Origin: Pseudomonadota bacterium
GTDB taxonomy: Bacteria > Pseudomonadota > Gammaproteobacteria > Magnimaribacterales > D2472
DNA: 6,029 nucleotides
Assembly: GCA_010024215.1 (NCBI GenBank)
Contig: RGHK01000058.1
Coordinates: 1-6,029, forward strand
Reading direction: 5' to 3'
The position numbers and the translations under genes were made by a program. Shown piece by piece: positions 1-5,632 of the stretch (position 1 is the first letter of the stretch; each line of letters opens with the position of its first letter). The notes below the pieces were generated by a model that was given only the letters and a program-made list of their open reading frames with translations, searched no databases and was not told where the DNA came from.

Positions 1-552
1 AATTGATAACTGAGTATCTATATCAAATAGTCTTATTGATTCTATGGTGTCATCAAAAATTTCTACTCTTAATGGGTTTTGATATAGAGGAGTATTTATG
101 TCTATTATTCCGCCTCTAAGAGAGTATTCATTTAAATGTTCAATTTTATTTGTCTTTTTATAATTGAGTGCTATTAATATGTTTTCTAGTTTTCCTATTG
201 ATATAGTGGTATTAATAGAGAATGATTCTTGGGACTTAAAAATATCTATATGTGGGTATAGCTCGAATAAGTTTTTGACAGTAGAAATAACTATATCTTT
301 ATTTTTATTTAATGTATTTAGAATAGTAAATCTTTCCTTTAAGATATTTTCTGGAATAGAAAAATGATCATAAGGCAGTATTTCATTTTCTGGAAAGTAT
401 CTTATGAAACTAGGATCTATATATAAACATAGCTCATTTTTTAATAGTCTTGCCTCCTTACTATTTTTTACAATTACACATAATGAATTTTCAGAACCAT
501 GATATTTTTCAATCAACTGATGTGCATGTCTGTGGTCGTAAATATTATTCAT
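1..552 (-). CDS. mfd: Transcription-repair coupling factor Mfd, N-terminal part (truncated by window edge)
   Basis: Translating the minus strand from ATG at 552 gives 184 codons, open to the window edge, so only the 5' end of the gene is seen. Mfd is a DNA translocase that displaces stalled RNA polymerase and recruits UvrA for nucleotide-excision repair. The visible part is its N-terminal UvrB-like module (domains 1a/2 and the start of 1b). Key matches are LPYDHFS at residues 59-65, the ERF.IL segment near 73-78, RGGIIDI at 146-152, and EIFDDTIESIRLFD at 164-177, all hallmarks of Mfd. The helicase and RNA-polymerase-interacting domains lie beyond the window. The start is supported by an in-frame TAA at 568-570 with no other ATG between. 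No clear Shine-Dalgarno is visible. The N-terminus looks shorter than E. coli Mfd, by roughly 25-30 residues judged from memory. The gene diverges from the acyl-CoA dehydrogenase operon. Identification is confident; the exact start slightly less so. Confidence 0.93.
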   Translation of the reverse strand, partial: MNNIYDHRHAHQLIEKYHGSENSLCVIVKNSKEARLLKNELCLYIDPSFIRYFPENEILPYDHFSIPENILKERFTILNTLNKNKDIVISTVKNLFELYPHIDIFKSQESFSINTTISIGKLENILIALNYKKTNKIEHLNEYSLRGGIIDINTPLYQNPLRVEIFDDTIESIRLFDIDTQLSI

Positions 553-627
553 TTGATAGTAAATTTTTTACAAATACTTGTATAATGTTGTGCGTATTCT
601 ATCAACTCAAAAATATTATAGGTAATT
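553..627. promoter_or_regulatory. Divergent intergenic promoter region between mfd and the acyl-CoA dehydrogenase operon
   Basis: This 75-nt spacer separates the divergent starts of mfd and the first acyl-CoA dehydrogenase gene and must hold signals for both. On the plus strand a perfect TATAAT lies at 581-586, but no good -35 sits 16-18 nt upstream. A TTTACA at 567-572 is too close to pair with it. On the minus strand a TTGATA-like hexamer followed after about 15 nt by TATACA could serve mfd, with sub-optimal spacing. In such AT-rich DNA chance matches are common, so the region is well supported as regulatory but the individual boxes are weak. A short AGG at 620-622, 5 nt before the ATG at 628, is the only ribosome-binding hint for the downstream gene. 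Confidence 0.4.
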
Positions 628-1797
628 ATGGACATTAATTTTTCAAAAGAAGATCTTCAATTCAGAGACGAGCTAAGAGAATGGCTAGCTAATGATTATC
701 CAAAACATGTAAAAGATAAAATGGATAAGGGTGAGCATCTTACTAGACAGGATATGGTTGATTACCATAAGGCTCTTTCTGCAAAAGGATGGATGGGTTA
801 TAACTGGCCTGTTGAGTATGGTGGAACTGGCTGGAGCGCTACTCAACTTTATCTATTTAATAAAGAGTTTGGGATGGCGGGCTGTCCACCGCTTTTAGCC
901 TTTGGTGTAAGTATGGTAGCTCCAGTTATTTGGACATTTGGTAACGAAGAACAAAAAAAGAGATTTTTACCTGATATTTTAGATTTTAATACATGGTGGT
1001 GTCAGGGTTACTCTGAGCCAGGGTCTGGCTCAGATTTAGCATCTCTTAAAACAAAGGCCGTTAAAGAAGGTGATCATTATATTGTTAATGGTTCTAAAAC
1101 ATGGACAACCTTAGCGCAGAACGCTGACTGGATATTTTTATTAGTGAGAACAGAATCTACTGGAAAAAAACAAGAAGGAATTTCATTTCTATTAGTTGAT
1201 ATGAAAACCCCTGGAATAGAAGTAAAACCAATAATTACTATTGATGGTGACCATGAAGTTAATTCTGTATTTTTTACTGATGTTAAAGTTCCTGTTGAAA
1301 ATTTAGTTGGTGAAGAGGGTAAGGGTTGGACATATGCAAAATTTTTACTTGCACATGAAAGATTTGGAATTGCAGCCGTTGGTGCATCTATGAGAGCTCT
1401 TAATCAACTAAAAGAAGTGGTATCTGAACTAAATAATTCTGATCTAGATAAGAAAGTTGCTGAAATGGAAATTGCCATTTCTGCACTAGAAATGACAGAA
1501 TTAAGGCTGTTATCAGATTTAGAAAATGGAGGCCATCCTGGTGCTGAATCTTCTATATTAAAAATCAAAGGTACTGAAATACAACAAGGTCTTACTGAGC
1601 TTTTTGTTGAAGCTGCTGGTGAATATGCATTAATGTATCCAGGAGCTGGAGGATATGGCTCTAATGACAAACCATCTGGCCCAGAACATGCAGCTGTTTC
1701 TTTAGAAAGATTCTTAAACTTTAGAAAAACATCTATATATGGTGGAAGTAATGAAATTCAAAAAAACATTATTTCTAAATTTGTATTAGGAGTATAA
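628..1797 (+). CDS. Acyl-CoA dehydrogenase, large (catalytic) subunit of a PimC/PimD-type heteromeric enzyme
   Basis: The 389-residue FAD-dependent acyl-CoA dehydrogenase has the expected three-part layout: an N-terminal helical domain (about 1-120), a middle beta domain (about 121-225) and a C-terminal helical domain (about 230-389). Visible signatures are QGYSEPGSGSD at 126-136 (acyl-CoA/FAD contact region), NGSKTW at 154-159, and IYGGSNEIQ at 370-378. At the place where most acyl-CoA dehydrogenases carry the catalytic Glu (IYEGT) this protein has Gly372. A glutamate is instead present at Glu244 in the HERFGIA helix, the position used by isovaleryl- and long-chain enzymes, so it is the likely base. 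Overall it most resembles the large subunit of pimeloyl-CoA dehydrogenase and related two-gene enzymes. The true substrate cannot be read from sequence (dicarboxyl-CoA, fatty acyl-CoA and steroid side-chain CoA are all possible). The partner subunit follows after 3 nt. The start ATG at 628 fits the family N-terminus. Confidence 0.9.
   Translation: MDINFSKEDLQFRDELREWLANDYPKHVKDKMDKGEHLTRQDMVDYHKALSAKGWMGYNWPVEYGGTGWSATQLYLFNKEFGMAGCPPLLAFGVSMVAPVIWTFGNEEQKKRFLPDILDFNTWWCQGYSEPGSGSDLASLKTKAVKEGDHYIVNGSKTWTTLAQNADWIFLLVRTESTGKKQEGISFLLVDMKTPGIEVKPIITIDGDHEVNSVFFTDVKVPVENLVGEEGKGWTYAKFLLAHERFGIAAVGASMRALNQLKEVVSELNNSDLDKKVAEMEIAISALEMTELRLLSDLENGGHPGAESSILKIKGTEIQQGLTELFVEAAGEYALMYPGAGGYGSNDKPSGPEHAAVSLERFLNFRKTSIYGGSNEIQKNIISKFVLGV
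1787..1792 (+). promoter_or_regulatory. Ribosome-binding site of the second acyl-CoA dehydrogenase gene
   Basis: TAGGAG lies inside the last codons of the upstream gene, 8 nt before the ATG at 1801. It is the best Shine-Dalgarno sequence in the window and fixes the start of the small-subunit gene. Its position within the preceding coding region indicates co-translation from one mRNA. Confidence 0.7.
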
Positions 1798-1800
1798 AAA

Positions 1801-2895
1801 ATGAATCTAAGTTATACAGAAGAGCAGGTAATGCTAAGAGAGCAAATTCAGAAATTTTGTGAAACAGAATACGATTTTTATAAAAGAGAAGAGGTAGTTA
1901 AATCAGACAAAGACTTTGATGAGAATGCCTGGTCTTTATTTGCTGAACAAGGATGGCTATCAATGCCTTTTTCAGAAGAATCTGGTGGTTTTGGTTTTGG
2001 ACCAATAGAATTATCAATTTTGTTTGAAGAATTCGGTAAATCACTTGTTATTGAACCATATTTGTCAAATGTGGTTTTAGCTGGCTCAATCTTAGACAAA
2101 TCTAATTTTGAAGGTAAAGTTCAGTTAATTGAAGGAATTTGCTCAGGTTCCTCTCATTTATCTTTAGCATATGTAGAAGCAGCTCACTCATATGAATATT
2201 TAAAGCCAGATACTAATGTGTCAGAAGATAATAAACTTAATGGAGCTAAAACTCTTGTCCTTAATGGTAAAAATGCATCTAAATTAATTGTTAGTTGTGT
2301 TAAAAATGATGAGTTTTCACTAGTTCTAATTGATACAGCAGCTGAAGGTGTATCTTTTAATACTTTTAAAACTATTGATGAAAAGACATGCGCTGAATTT
2401 AGTTTTGAAAATGTTTCTATTGAAGATAAAGATATTATTGCTTCAGGCGATGAGGCTAAAAATCTTTTAATTGAAACTCTTAATCTAGCAACTTTATGTG
2501 TCAGTGCTGAGGCTGTAGGTTGCATGATATCTTGTTACCAAAAGACTGTTCAATATACAAAAGAACGTGAGCAATTTGATCAACCGATTTCAAATTTCCA
2601 GGTTTTACAACACCGAATGGTGGATATGTTTATTGATAGTGAGTTAGCTAAATCACTTCTATATAAGGCTATGCTTGAAGTAGATTCTGATTCTGAAGAT
2701 AAATTTAAACATGTATCTGCTCTAAAAGCTCATGTTGGTAAATTTGGTAAACTTTCAGCTCAAAATGCAATTCAACTTCATGGTGGAATGGGTGTGAGTG
2801 AAGAAATGATGATTGGCCATTATTTAAAAAAGATGGTTGCTATAGATGCAATGTTTGGTAATGCTGATTTTCATTTAAAAGCATTTTCTAAATAA
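1801..2895 (+). CDS. Acyl-CoA dehydrogenase-like small subunit (PimD type), probably non-catalytic partner
   Basis: This 364-residue acyl-CoA dehydrogenase family protein matches the small-subunit type. The N-terminus has YDFYKRE (24-30), then LPF-like GWLSMPFSEESGGFGFGP at 51-68, and EPYLSNVVLAGS near 85-96. The middle domain is degenerate, lacking the S-E-P-x-x-G-S-D motif. The C-terminal domain keeps the FAD-binding TKEREQFDQPI segment (253-263, Arg256) and QLHGGMGVSEE (325-335). At the usual catalytic-Glu position the sequence reads AMFGNADFH (350-358). The alternative Glu position in the first C-terminal helix is NLATLCVS (228-235), so neither known catalytic base is present. In characterised alpha2beta2 acyl-CoA dehydrogenases of this kind the second subunit completes the FAD site while the other supplies the base; I infer the same here. 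It is translated with the large subunit (3-nt gap, strong ribosome-binding site). Length is normal for the type. Confidence 0.88.
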   Translation: MNLSYTEEQVMLREQIQKFCETEYDFYKREEVVKSDKDFDENAWSLFAEQGWLSMPFSEESGGFGFGPIELSILFEEFGKSLVIEPYLSNVVLAGSILDKSNFEGKVQLIEGICSGSSHLSLAYVEAAHSYEYLKPDTNVSEDNKLNGAKTLVLNGKNASKLIVSCVKNDEFSLVLIDTAAEGVSFNTFKTIDEKTCAEFSFENVSIEDKDIIASGDEAKNLLIETLNLATLCVSAEAVGCMISCYQKTVQYTKEREQFDQPISNFQVLQHRMVDMFIDSELAKSLLYKAMLEVDSDSEDKFKHVSALKAHVGKFGKLSAQNAIQLHGGMGVSEEMMIGHYLKKMVAIDAMFGNADFHLKAFSK

Positions 2896-2910
2896 ATGAT
2901 TTTTATTTAG
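2888..2910 (+). terminator. AT-rich hairpin at the end of the acyl-CoA dehydrogenase operon, possible weak terminator
   Basis: CTAAATAAA (2888-2896) is the exact reverse complement of TTTATTTAG (2902-2910), giving a 9-bp stem with a 5-nt loop. The 5' arm overlaps the stop codon of the small-subunit gene. The stem has a single C-G pair, and the T-rich stretch is part of the stem rather than a clean tail, so it would be a weak Rho-independent terminator at best. It could equally be an mRNA-end stabilising structure or chance in AT-rich DNA. Confidence 0.3.
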
Positions 2911-2958
2911 ACTTTTATCGATTAGAATATTTTTATCTTGTAAATTTTTTACATAAAC

Positions 2959-3453
2959 ATGGATGATAAAAGGGATCTAAGTTTTCAATCTACAAAACGA
3001 CAAGATCGTATTTTACCGGATGACTCATTTGGGGACTGGAAGTGGAGAGAGGGACTTGCAGAGTTAATGGTACCCATAATTGGCGGTCTTTATCGAGGAG
3101 GGGTTAATATACTTATCTATGGTAAATCTCTTGTAAATCAGTCACCTGTTGAGATTATGAGAGCTCATAGGTTTGCTCGACAGGCAGACAATAATGAACT
3201 AAGTGAATTAGAGACATTTCCAATACTTCAGTATATTAATTCTTTAAATTTAGCTGATTGTGAAATAGATGTTGGTGAATTAGCAATTAAATTTCCAAAT
3301 TTTAGTCAGCTTAAAAATGATATTTCAGGCCTTAATGAATATATAAATACAGAACTTTCTGATGTCATAGACGTTGAACCTAATAGACCCAACAAACCTA
3401 AAGATATAGTCTTATATGGTTTTGGAAGAATTGGATGCTTCAGGACCAGATGA
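2959..3453 (+). CDS. gap: Gap N-terminal fragment: family-specific extension plus start of the NAD-binding loop
   Basis: A 164-codon fragment of the disrupted gap gene. Residues about 26-45 (GDWKWREGLAELMVPIIGGL) and 60-90 (NQSPVEIMRAHRFAR, then ETFPIL) are the conserved start of the long-form Gap extension. Residues 150-159 are the beta-strand and glycine-rich loop IVLYGFGRIG. After Gly159 the sequence becomes CFRTR and stops at TGA, which is out-of-frame reading beyond the deletion junction. The ATG at 2959 is chosen because an in-frame TAA lies at 2941-2943 and the next Met is codon 37, inside the conserved part. No Shine-Dalgarno is visible (the leader reads TTTTTTACATAAAC). If translated, this piece could not bind NAD or catalyse. 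The function of the extension in this family is not known to me. Confidence 0.6.
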   Translation: MDDKRDLSFQSTKRQDRILPDDSFGDWKWREGLAELMVPIIGGLYRGGVNILIYGKSLVNQSPVEIMRAHRFARQADNNELSELETFPILQYINSLNLADCEIDVGELAIKFPNFSQLKNDISGLNEYINTELSDVIDVEPNRPNKPKDIVLYGFGRIGCFRTR

Positions 3454-4246
3454 GGTTAATTATTCTGATTATGATATTCATGGGCCTTTGGTTATAGATA
3501 ACACAGGTGTATGGAGGGATGAGGAAGGTCTTTCTAAACATATTGATTCAGGAGCTTCAAAAACAATTCTTACAGCACCTGGTAAAGGGAATATTAAAAA
3601 CATTGTTTATGGTGTCAATGATTCAATATTAGAAGATGCAGATAGTATTATTTCTGCAGCATCATGTACAACAAATGCAATAGTACCAATATTAAAAGCA
3701 GTTAATGATAAGTATGGGATTGATGGTGGTCACATTGAAACAGTTCATTCTTATACAAATGATCAGAATTTAATTGATAATTATCATAAAGGAGATCGAA
3801 GAGGTCGTGGAGCTCCACTAAATATGGTAATAACAACAACTGGAGCTGTTAAAGCTGTGTCAAAGGCAATACCTGAGCTAGAAGGAAAATTAACAGGAAA
3901 TGCAATTAGAGTTCCAACTCCAAATGTAAGTTTAGCAATATTATCCTTGGTGTTAGATGTGGAGGTTAATAGTGATGATATTAATGAATACCTAAAATCA
4001 GTAGCCTTTCATTCAAAATATAGAGAAATTATTGGGTATGTTAATTCACCAGAAATTGTTTCATCAGATTTCTATTCCAGTCCTTTTGCTTCAATTATTG
4101 ATTCTCAAGCGACTATTACAAGTGGTAAAAGAGTTACCTTATATTGTTGGTACGATAATGAGTATGGTTACTCAAAACAAGTTATCAATTTAGCTAAAAA
4201 AGTTGCTGGTATTTCTTTAAAAAGATTTCCTATACCAATTCAATAA
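3416..4246 (+). CDS. gap: Gap C-terminal fragment: catalytic domain without most of the NAD-binding half
   Basis: Numbered from a nominal ATG at 3416, this open frame is 276 codons, but the first seven codons are the gap N-terminal region read in the wrong frame. Genuine homology starts at about codon 8 (ASGPDEVNYSDYDI). It holds VIDNTGVW (26-33), the catalytic cysteine Cys84 in SAASCTTNA, the catalytic histidine His111 in ETVHSYTNDQ, the phosphate-binding RRGRGAPLNMV stretch (118-138), RVPTPNVS (165-172) and WYDNEYGYS (245-253), which includes the nicotinamide-contacting Asn. All GAPDH active-site residues of this half are preserved, which argues against long decay. The frame opens only after TAG at 3407-3409 and has no ribosome-binding site, so independent expression is doubtful. 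Confidence 0.6.
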   Translation: MVLEELDASGPDEVNYSDYDIHGPLVIDNTGVWRDEEGLSKHIDSGASKTILTAPGKGNIKNIVYGVNDSILEDADSIISAASCTTNAIVPILKAVNDKYGIDGGHIETVHSYTNDQNLIDNYHKGDRRGRGAPLNMVITTTGAVKAVSKAIPELEGKLTGNAIRVPTPNVSLAILSLVLDVEVNSDDINEYLKSVAFHSKYREIIGYVNSPEIVSSDFYSSPFASIIDSQATITSGKRVTLYCWYDNEYGYSKQVINLAKKVAGISLKRFPIPIQ

Positions 4247-4324
4247 AACGCTAGAATCAAGGGCTCTTTACATTTATAATCATCACGTTTTTGATGTATT
4301 TAAATTTACTTAGGCTAAGCAAAC
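4247..4324 (+). promoter_or_regulatory. nqrA leader with TATAAT box and start-codon-pairing inverted repeat
   Basis: This 78-nt spacer separates gap from nqrA. A perfect TATAAT lies at 4275-4280, without a convincing -35 at 16-18 nt. ATCACGTTT (4282-4290) and AAACGTGAT (4321-4329) form a perfect 9-bp inverted repeat with a 30-nt loop; the 3' arm covers the GTG start codon (4325-4327). Within the loop are an 8-bp palindrome ATTTAAAT (4298-4305) and an 11-nt odd palindrome CTTAGGCTAAG (4309-4319). The only ribosome-binding hint, AGG at 4312-4314, lies inside that odd palindrome, 10 nt from the start. No Rho-independent terminator is seen after gap, so read-through from gap into nqrA is possible. 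Confidence 0.45.
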
Positions 4325-5632
4325 GTGATAAAAACTTCTAAAGGTCTAGATTTACCAATTTCTGGTATACCTGATACTGTAATTTCAGATACTCCAAAAG
4401 TTACATCTGTATCATTATTAGGCAATGATTTTACAGGCATGAAACCTACAATGCTTGTTAAATCAGGTGATTCTGTAAAAAGAGGAACCAAAATTTTTGA
4501 AGATAAAAAGAACCCAGGTGTTTTTTTTACTGCTCCTGCTGGAGGTATTATTAAAGAAATCAGCAGAGGTGATAAAAGAAAATTTTTGTCAATCGACATT
4601 GAGATTGCTGATGACGAAGAATATGTGCATTTCAATGTTGAAAGCGGATTGAGATCTCTCTTAATTGATTCAGGTTTGTGGAATGCCTTTAGATCAAGAC
4701 CATTTAACAGAACACCAAATATAGAGTCTAATCCTGATGCAATATTTATTAATGCTTGTGATACCAATCCACTTGCGATAGACCCATATTACATAATTAC
4801 GGATGATCTTTTATATTTTAATAAAGGATTAAAAGCTTTATCTGATGCATTTTCTTGTCCTATTCATTGTTGTTATCAAAATACAGACTTCGATACCTCA
4901 ATAGAAAGTATTAATTATCATCAATTTTACGGTCCTCACCCAAGCGGATTATCTAGCACGCATATAAATAAAATTTATCCAGTTAATTTAAAAAGAATCG
5001 CATGGACAATCGGTTTTCAAGACATAATTTCAATTGGTTATCTTTTAGAACATAATTCATTAAGAACACATAAGACAATTGCATTAGGTGGCCCATCAGT
5101 ATTTAATCCATCACTTATTAAGGCTAGAATTTCAGGAAATATTGATGAAATAACTGCTGGAAAAGTTGATACAGGTTCTAGAATTATTTCAGGCTCTGTT
5201 CTTTATGGGCATGCTTCAGAAGGAGTTATGAATTATCTTGGATTTTATGATTCATTAATATCTGTAATTCCAGATGAAGCTAATGATATATTCCTTAACT
5301 GGTTAATGCCTGGTAGCAATCTCCACTCTAAATTAAATGTTTTTATTTCTTCATTTCTCAAACCAGCTAAATTTATATTTAATACATCTGTTAATGGTGG
5401 AGATAGAGCTATAGTTCCTATTGGCTCTTATGACGAAGTTTTACCAATGGATATACTTGTTCCTCAACTACTTAAAGCATTAGTTGTTGGTGATAGAGAA
5501 CAAGCAGTTGATTTGGGTATGTTGGAACTAGCACCAGAAGATTTGGCAATATGTTCTTACATTTGTCCTAGTAAGTACGATTATTGCTCAATACTAGCTA
5601 ATAATCTTAATGAACTATATTTAGAGCAATGA
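4325..5632 (+). CDS. nqrA: Na+-translocating NADH:quinone reductase subunit A
   Basis: The 435-residue protein is the cytoplasmic subunit A of the Na+-NQR respiratory complex, which oxidises NADH, reduces ubiquinone and pumps Na+ out of the cell. NqrA docks on the membrane subunit NqrB and takes part in quinone interaction. Family signatures run throughout: SKGLDLPISG at 5-14, FEDKKNPGVFFTAPAGG at 58-74, RPFNRTP at 125-131, ACDTNPLAIDP at 144-154, FYGPHPSGLSSTHI at 201-214, GFQDIISIGYL at 230-240, RIISGSVLYG at 286-295, PIGSYDEVLPMDIL at 365-378, and the C-terminal ELAPEDLAICSYICPSKYDY at 401-420. The start is GTG at 4325: the encoded (M)IKTSKGLDLP matches the normal NqrA N-terminus and no ATG fits. 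Length is close to the usual size of about 445. The stop TGA overlaps the nqrB start, so nqrAB are translationally coupled. Confidence 0.97.
   Translation: MIKTSKGLDLPISGIPDTVISDTPKVTSVSLLGNDFTGMKPTMLVKSGDSVKRGTKIFEDKKNPGVFFTAPAGGIIKEISRGDKRKFLSIDIEIADDEEYVHFNVESGLRSLLIDSGLWNAFRSRPFNRTPNIESNPDAIFINACDTNPLAIDPYYIITDDLLYFNKGLKALSDAFSCPIHCCYQNTDFDTSIESINYHQFYGPHPSGLSSTHINKIYPVNLKRIAWTIGFQDIISIGYLLEHNSLRTHKTIALGGPSVFNPSLIKARISGNIDEITAGKVDTGSRIISGSVLYGHASEGVMNYLGFYDSLISVIPDEANDIFLNWLMPGSNLHSKLNVFISSFLKPAKFIFNTSVNGGDRAIVPIGSYDEVLPMDILVPQLLKALVVGDREQAVDLGMLELAPEDLAICSYICPSKYDYCSILANNLNELYLEQ

Larger units (their letters stand above)
2959..4246 (+). pseudogene. gap: Long-form glyceraldehyde-3-phosphate dehydrogenase, disrupted by an internal deletion and frame change
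   Basis: Two overlapping reading frames together encode the long gammaproteobacterial Gap type, with an N-terminal extension of roughly 150 residues before the usual GAPDH fold. The enzyme converts glyceraldehyde-3-phosphate, NAD(P)+ and phosphate to 1,3-bisphosphoglycerate. The first frame (2959-3453) runs through the extension to the NAD-loop motif GFGRIG at codons 154-159 and then ends after five aberrant codons. The second (in frame from about 3437) resumes at the residues that, in family members such as the Pseudomonas protein, lie about 70 residues further on. Most of the first Rossmann segment is therefore absent. The frame offset means the missing length is 3n+2 nt. No other stop or frame change is seen, and the catalytic Cys and His regions are intact, so the lesion is recent or is an assembly or sequencing artefact. 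The locus lies directly before nqrA, as in related genomes. Confidence 0.85.

Noticed and set aside
567..586. TTTACA (567-572) and TATAAT (581-586) as a matched sigma-70 promoter.
   Set aside because: Only 8 nt separate the boxes, far below the 16-18 nt required, so they cannot be one promoter; only the TATAAT was kept as a weak candidate.
164..638. Plus-strand reading frames at 164-367 and 450-638.
   Set aside because: They lie antisense to the clearly recognisable mfd coding sequence (the second also runs into the intergenic region and the dehydrogenase start), resemble nothing known, and have composition typical of shadow frames.
1404..2525. Minus-strand frames at 1404-1670, 1878-2099 and 2184-2525.
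   Set aside because: All lie fully antisense to the two acyl-CoA dehydrogenase genes and give serine-rich, unrecognisable translations expected from shadow frames.
628..2895. Assigning the dehydrogenase pair firmly to pimelate degradation as pimC/pimD.
   Set aside because: The family resemblance is to that two-subunit type, but no other pim genes are present and the same architecture serves other acyl-CoA substrates, so no gene symbol was given.
3416..3453. Programmed ribosomal frameshift joining the two gap frames.
   Set aside because: The two frames overlap, but about 70 family-conserved residues are absent from both frames here. Recoding could not restore them, and no classic slippery heptamer or downstream pseudoknot is evident at the junction.
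564..4272. Recurring TTTACA-type strings before three genes (564-574, 2945-2954, 4265-4272) as a shared regulatory motif.
   Set aside because: The common core is only about six bases in very AT-rich spacers, at differing distances from the starts, which chance explains.
4315..4767. Minus-strand frame of 150 codons over the start of nqrA.
   Set aside because: It is antisense to strongly conserved NqrA sequence, has no recognisable motif, and its end over the nqrA leader is explained by chance.
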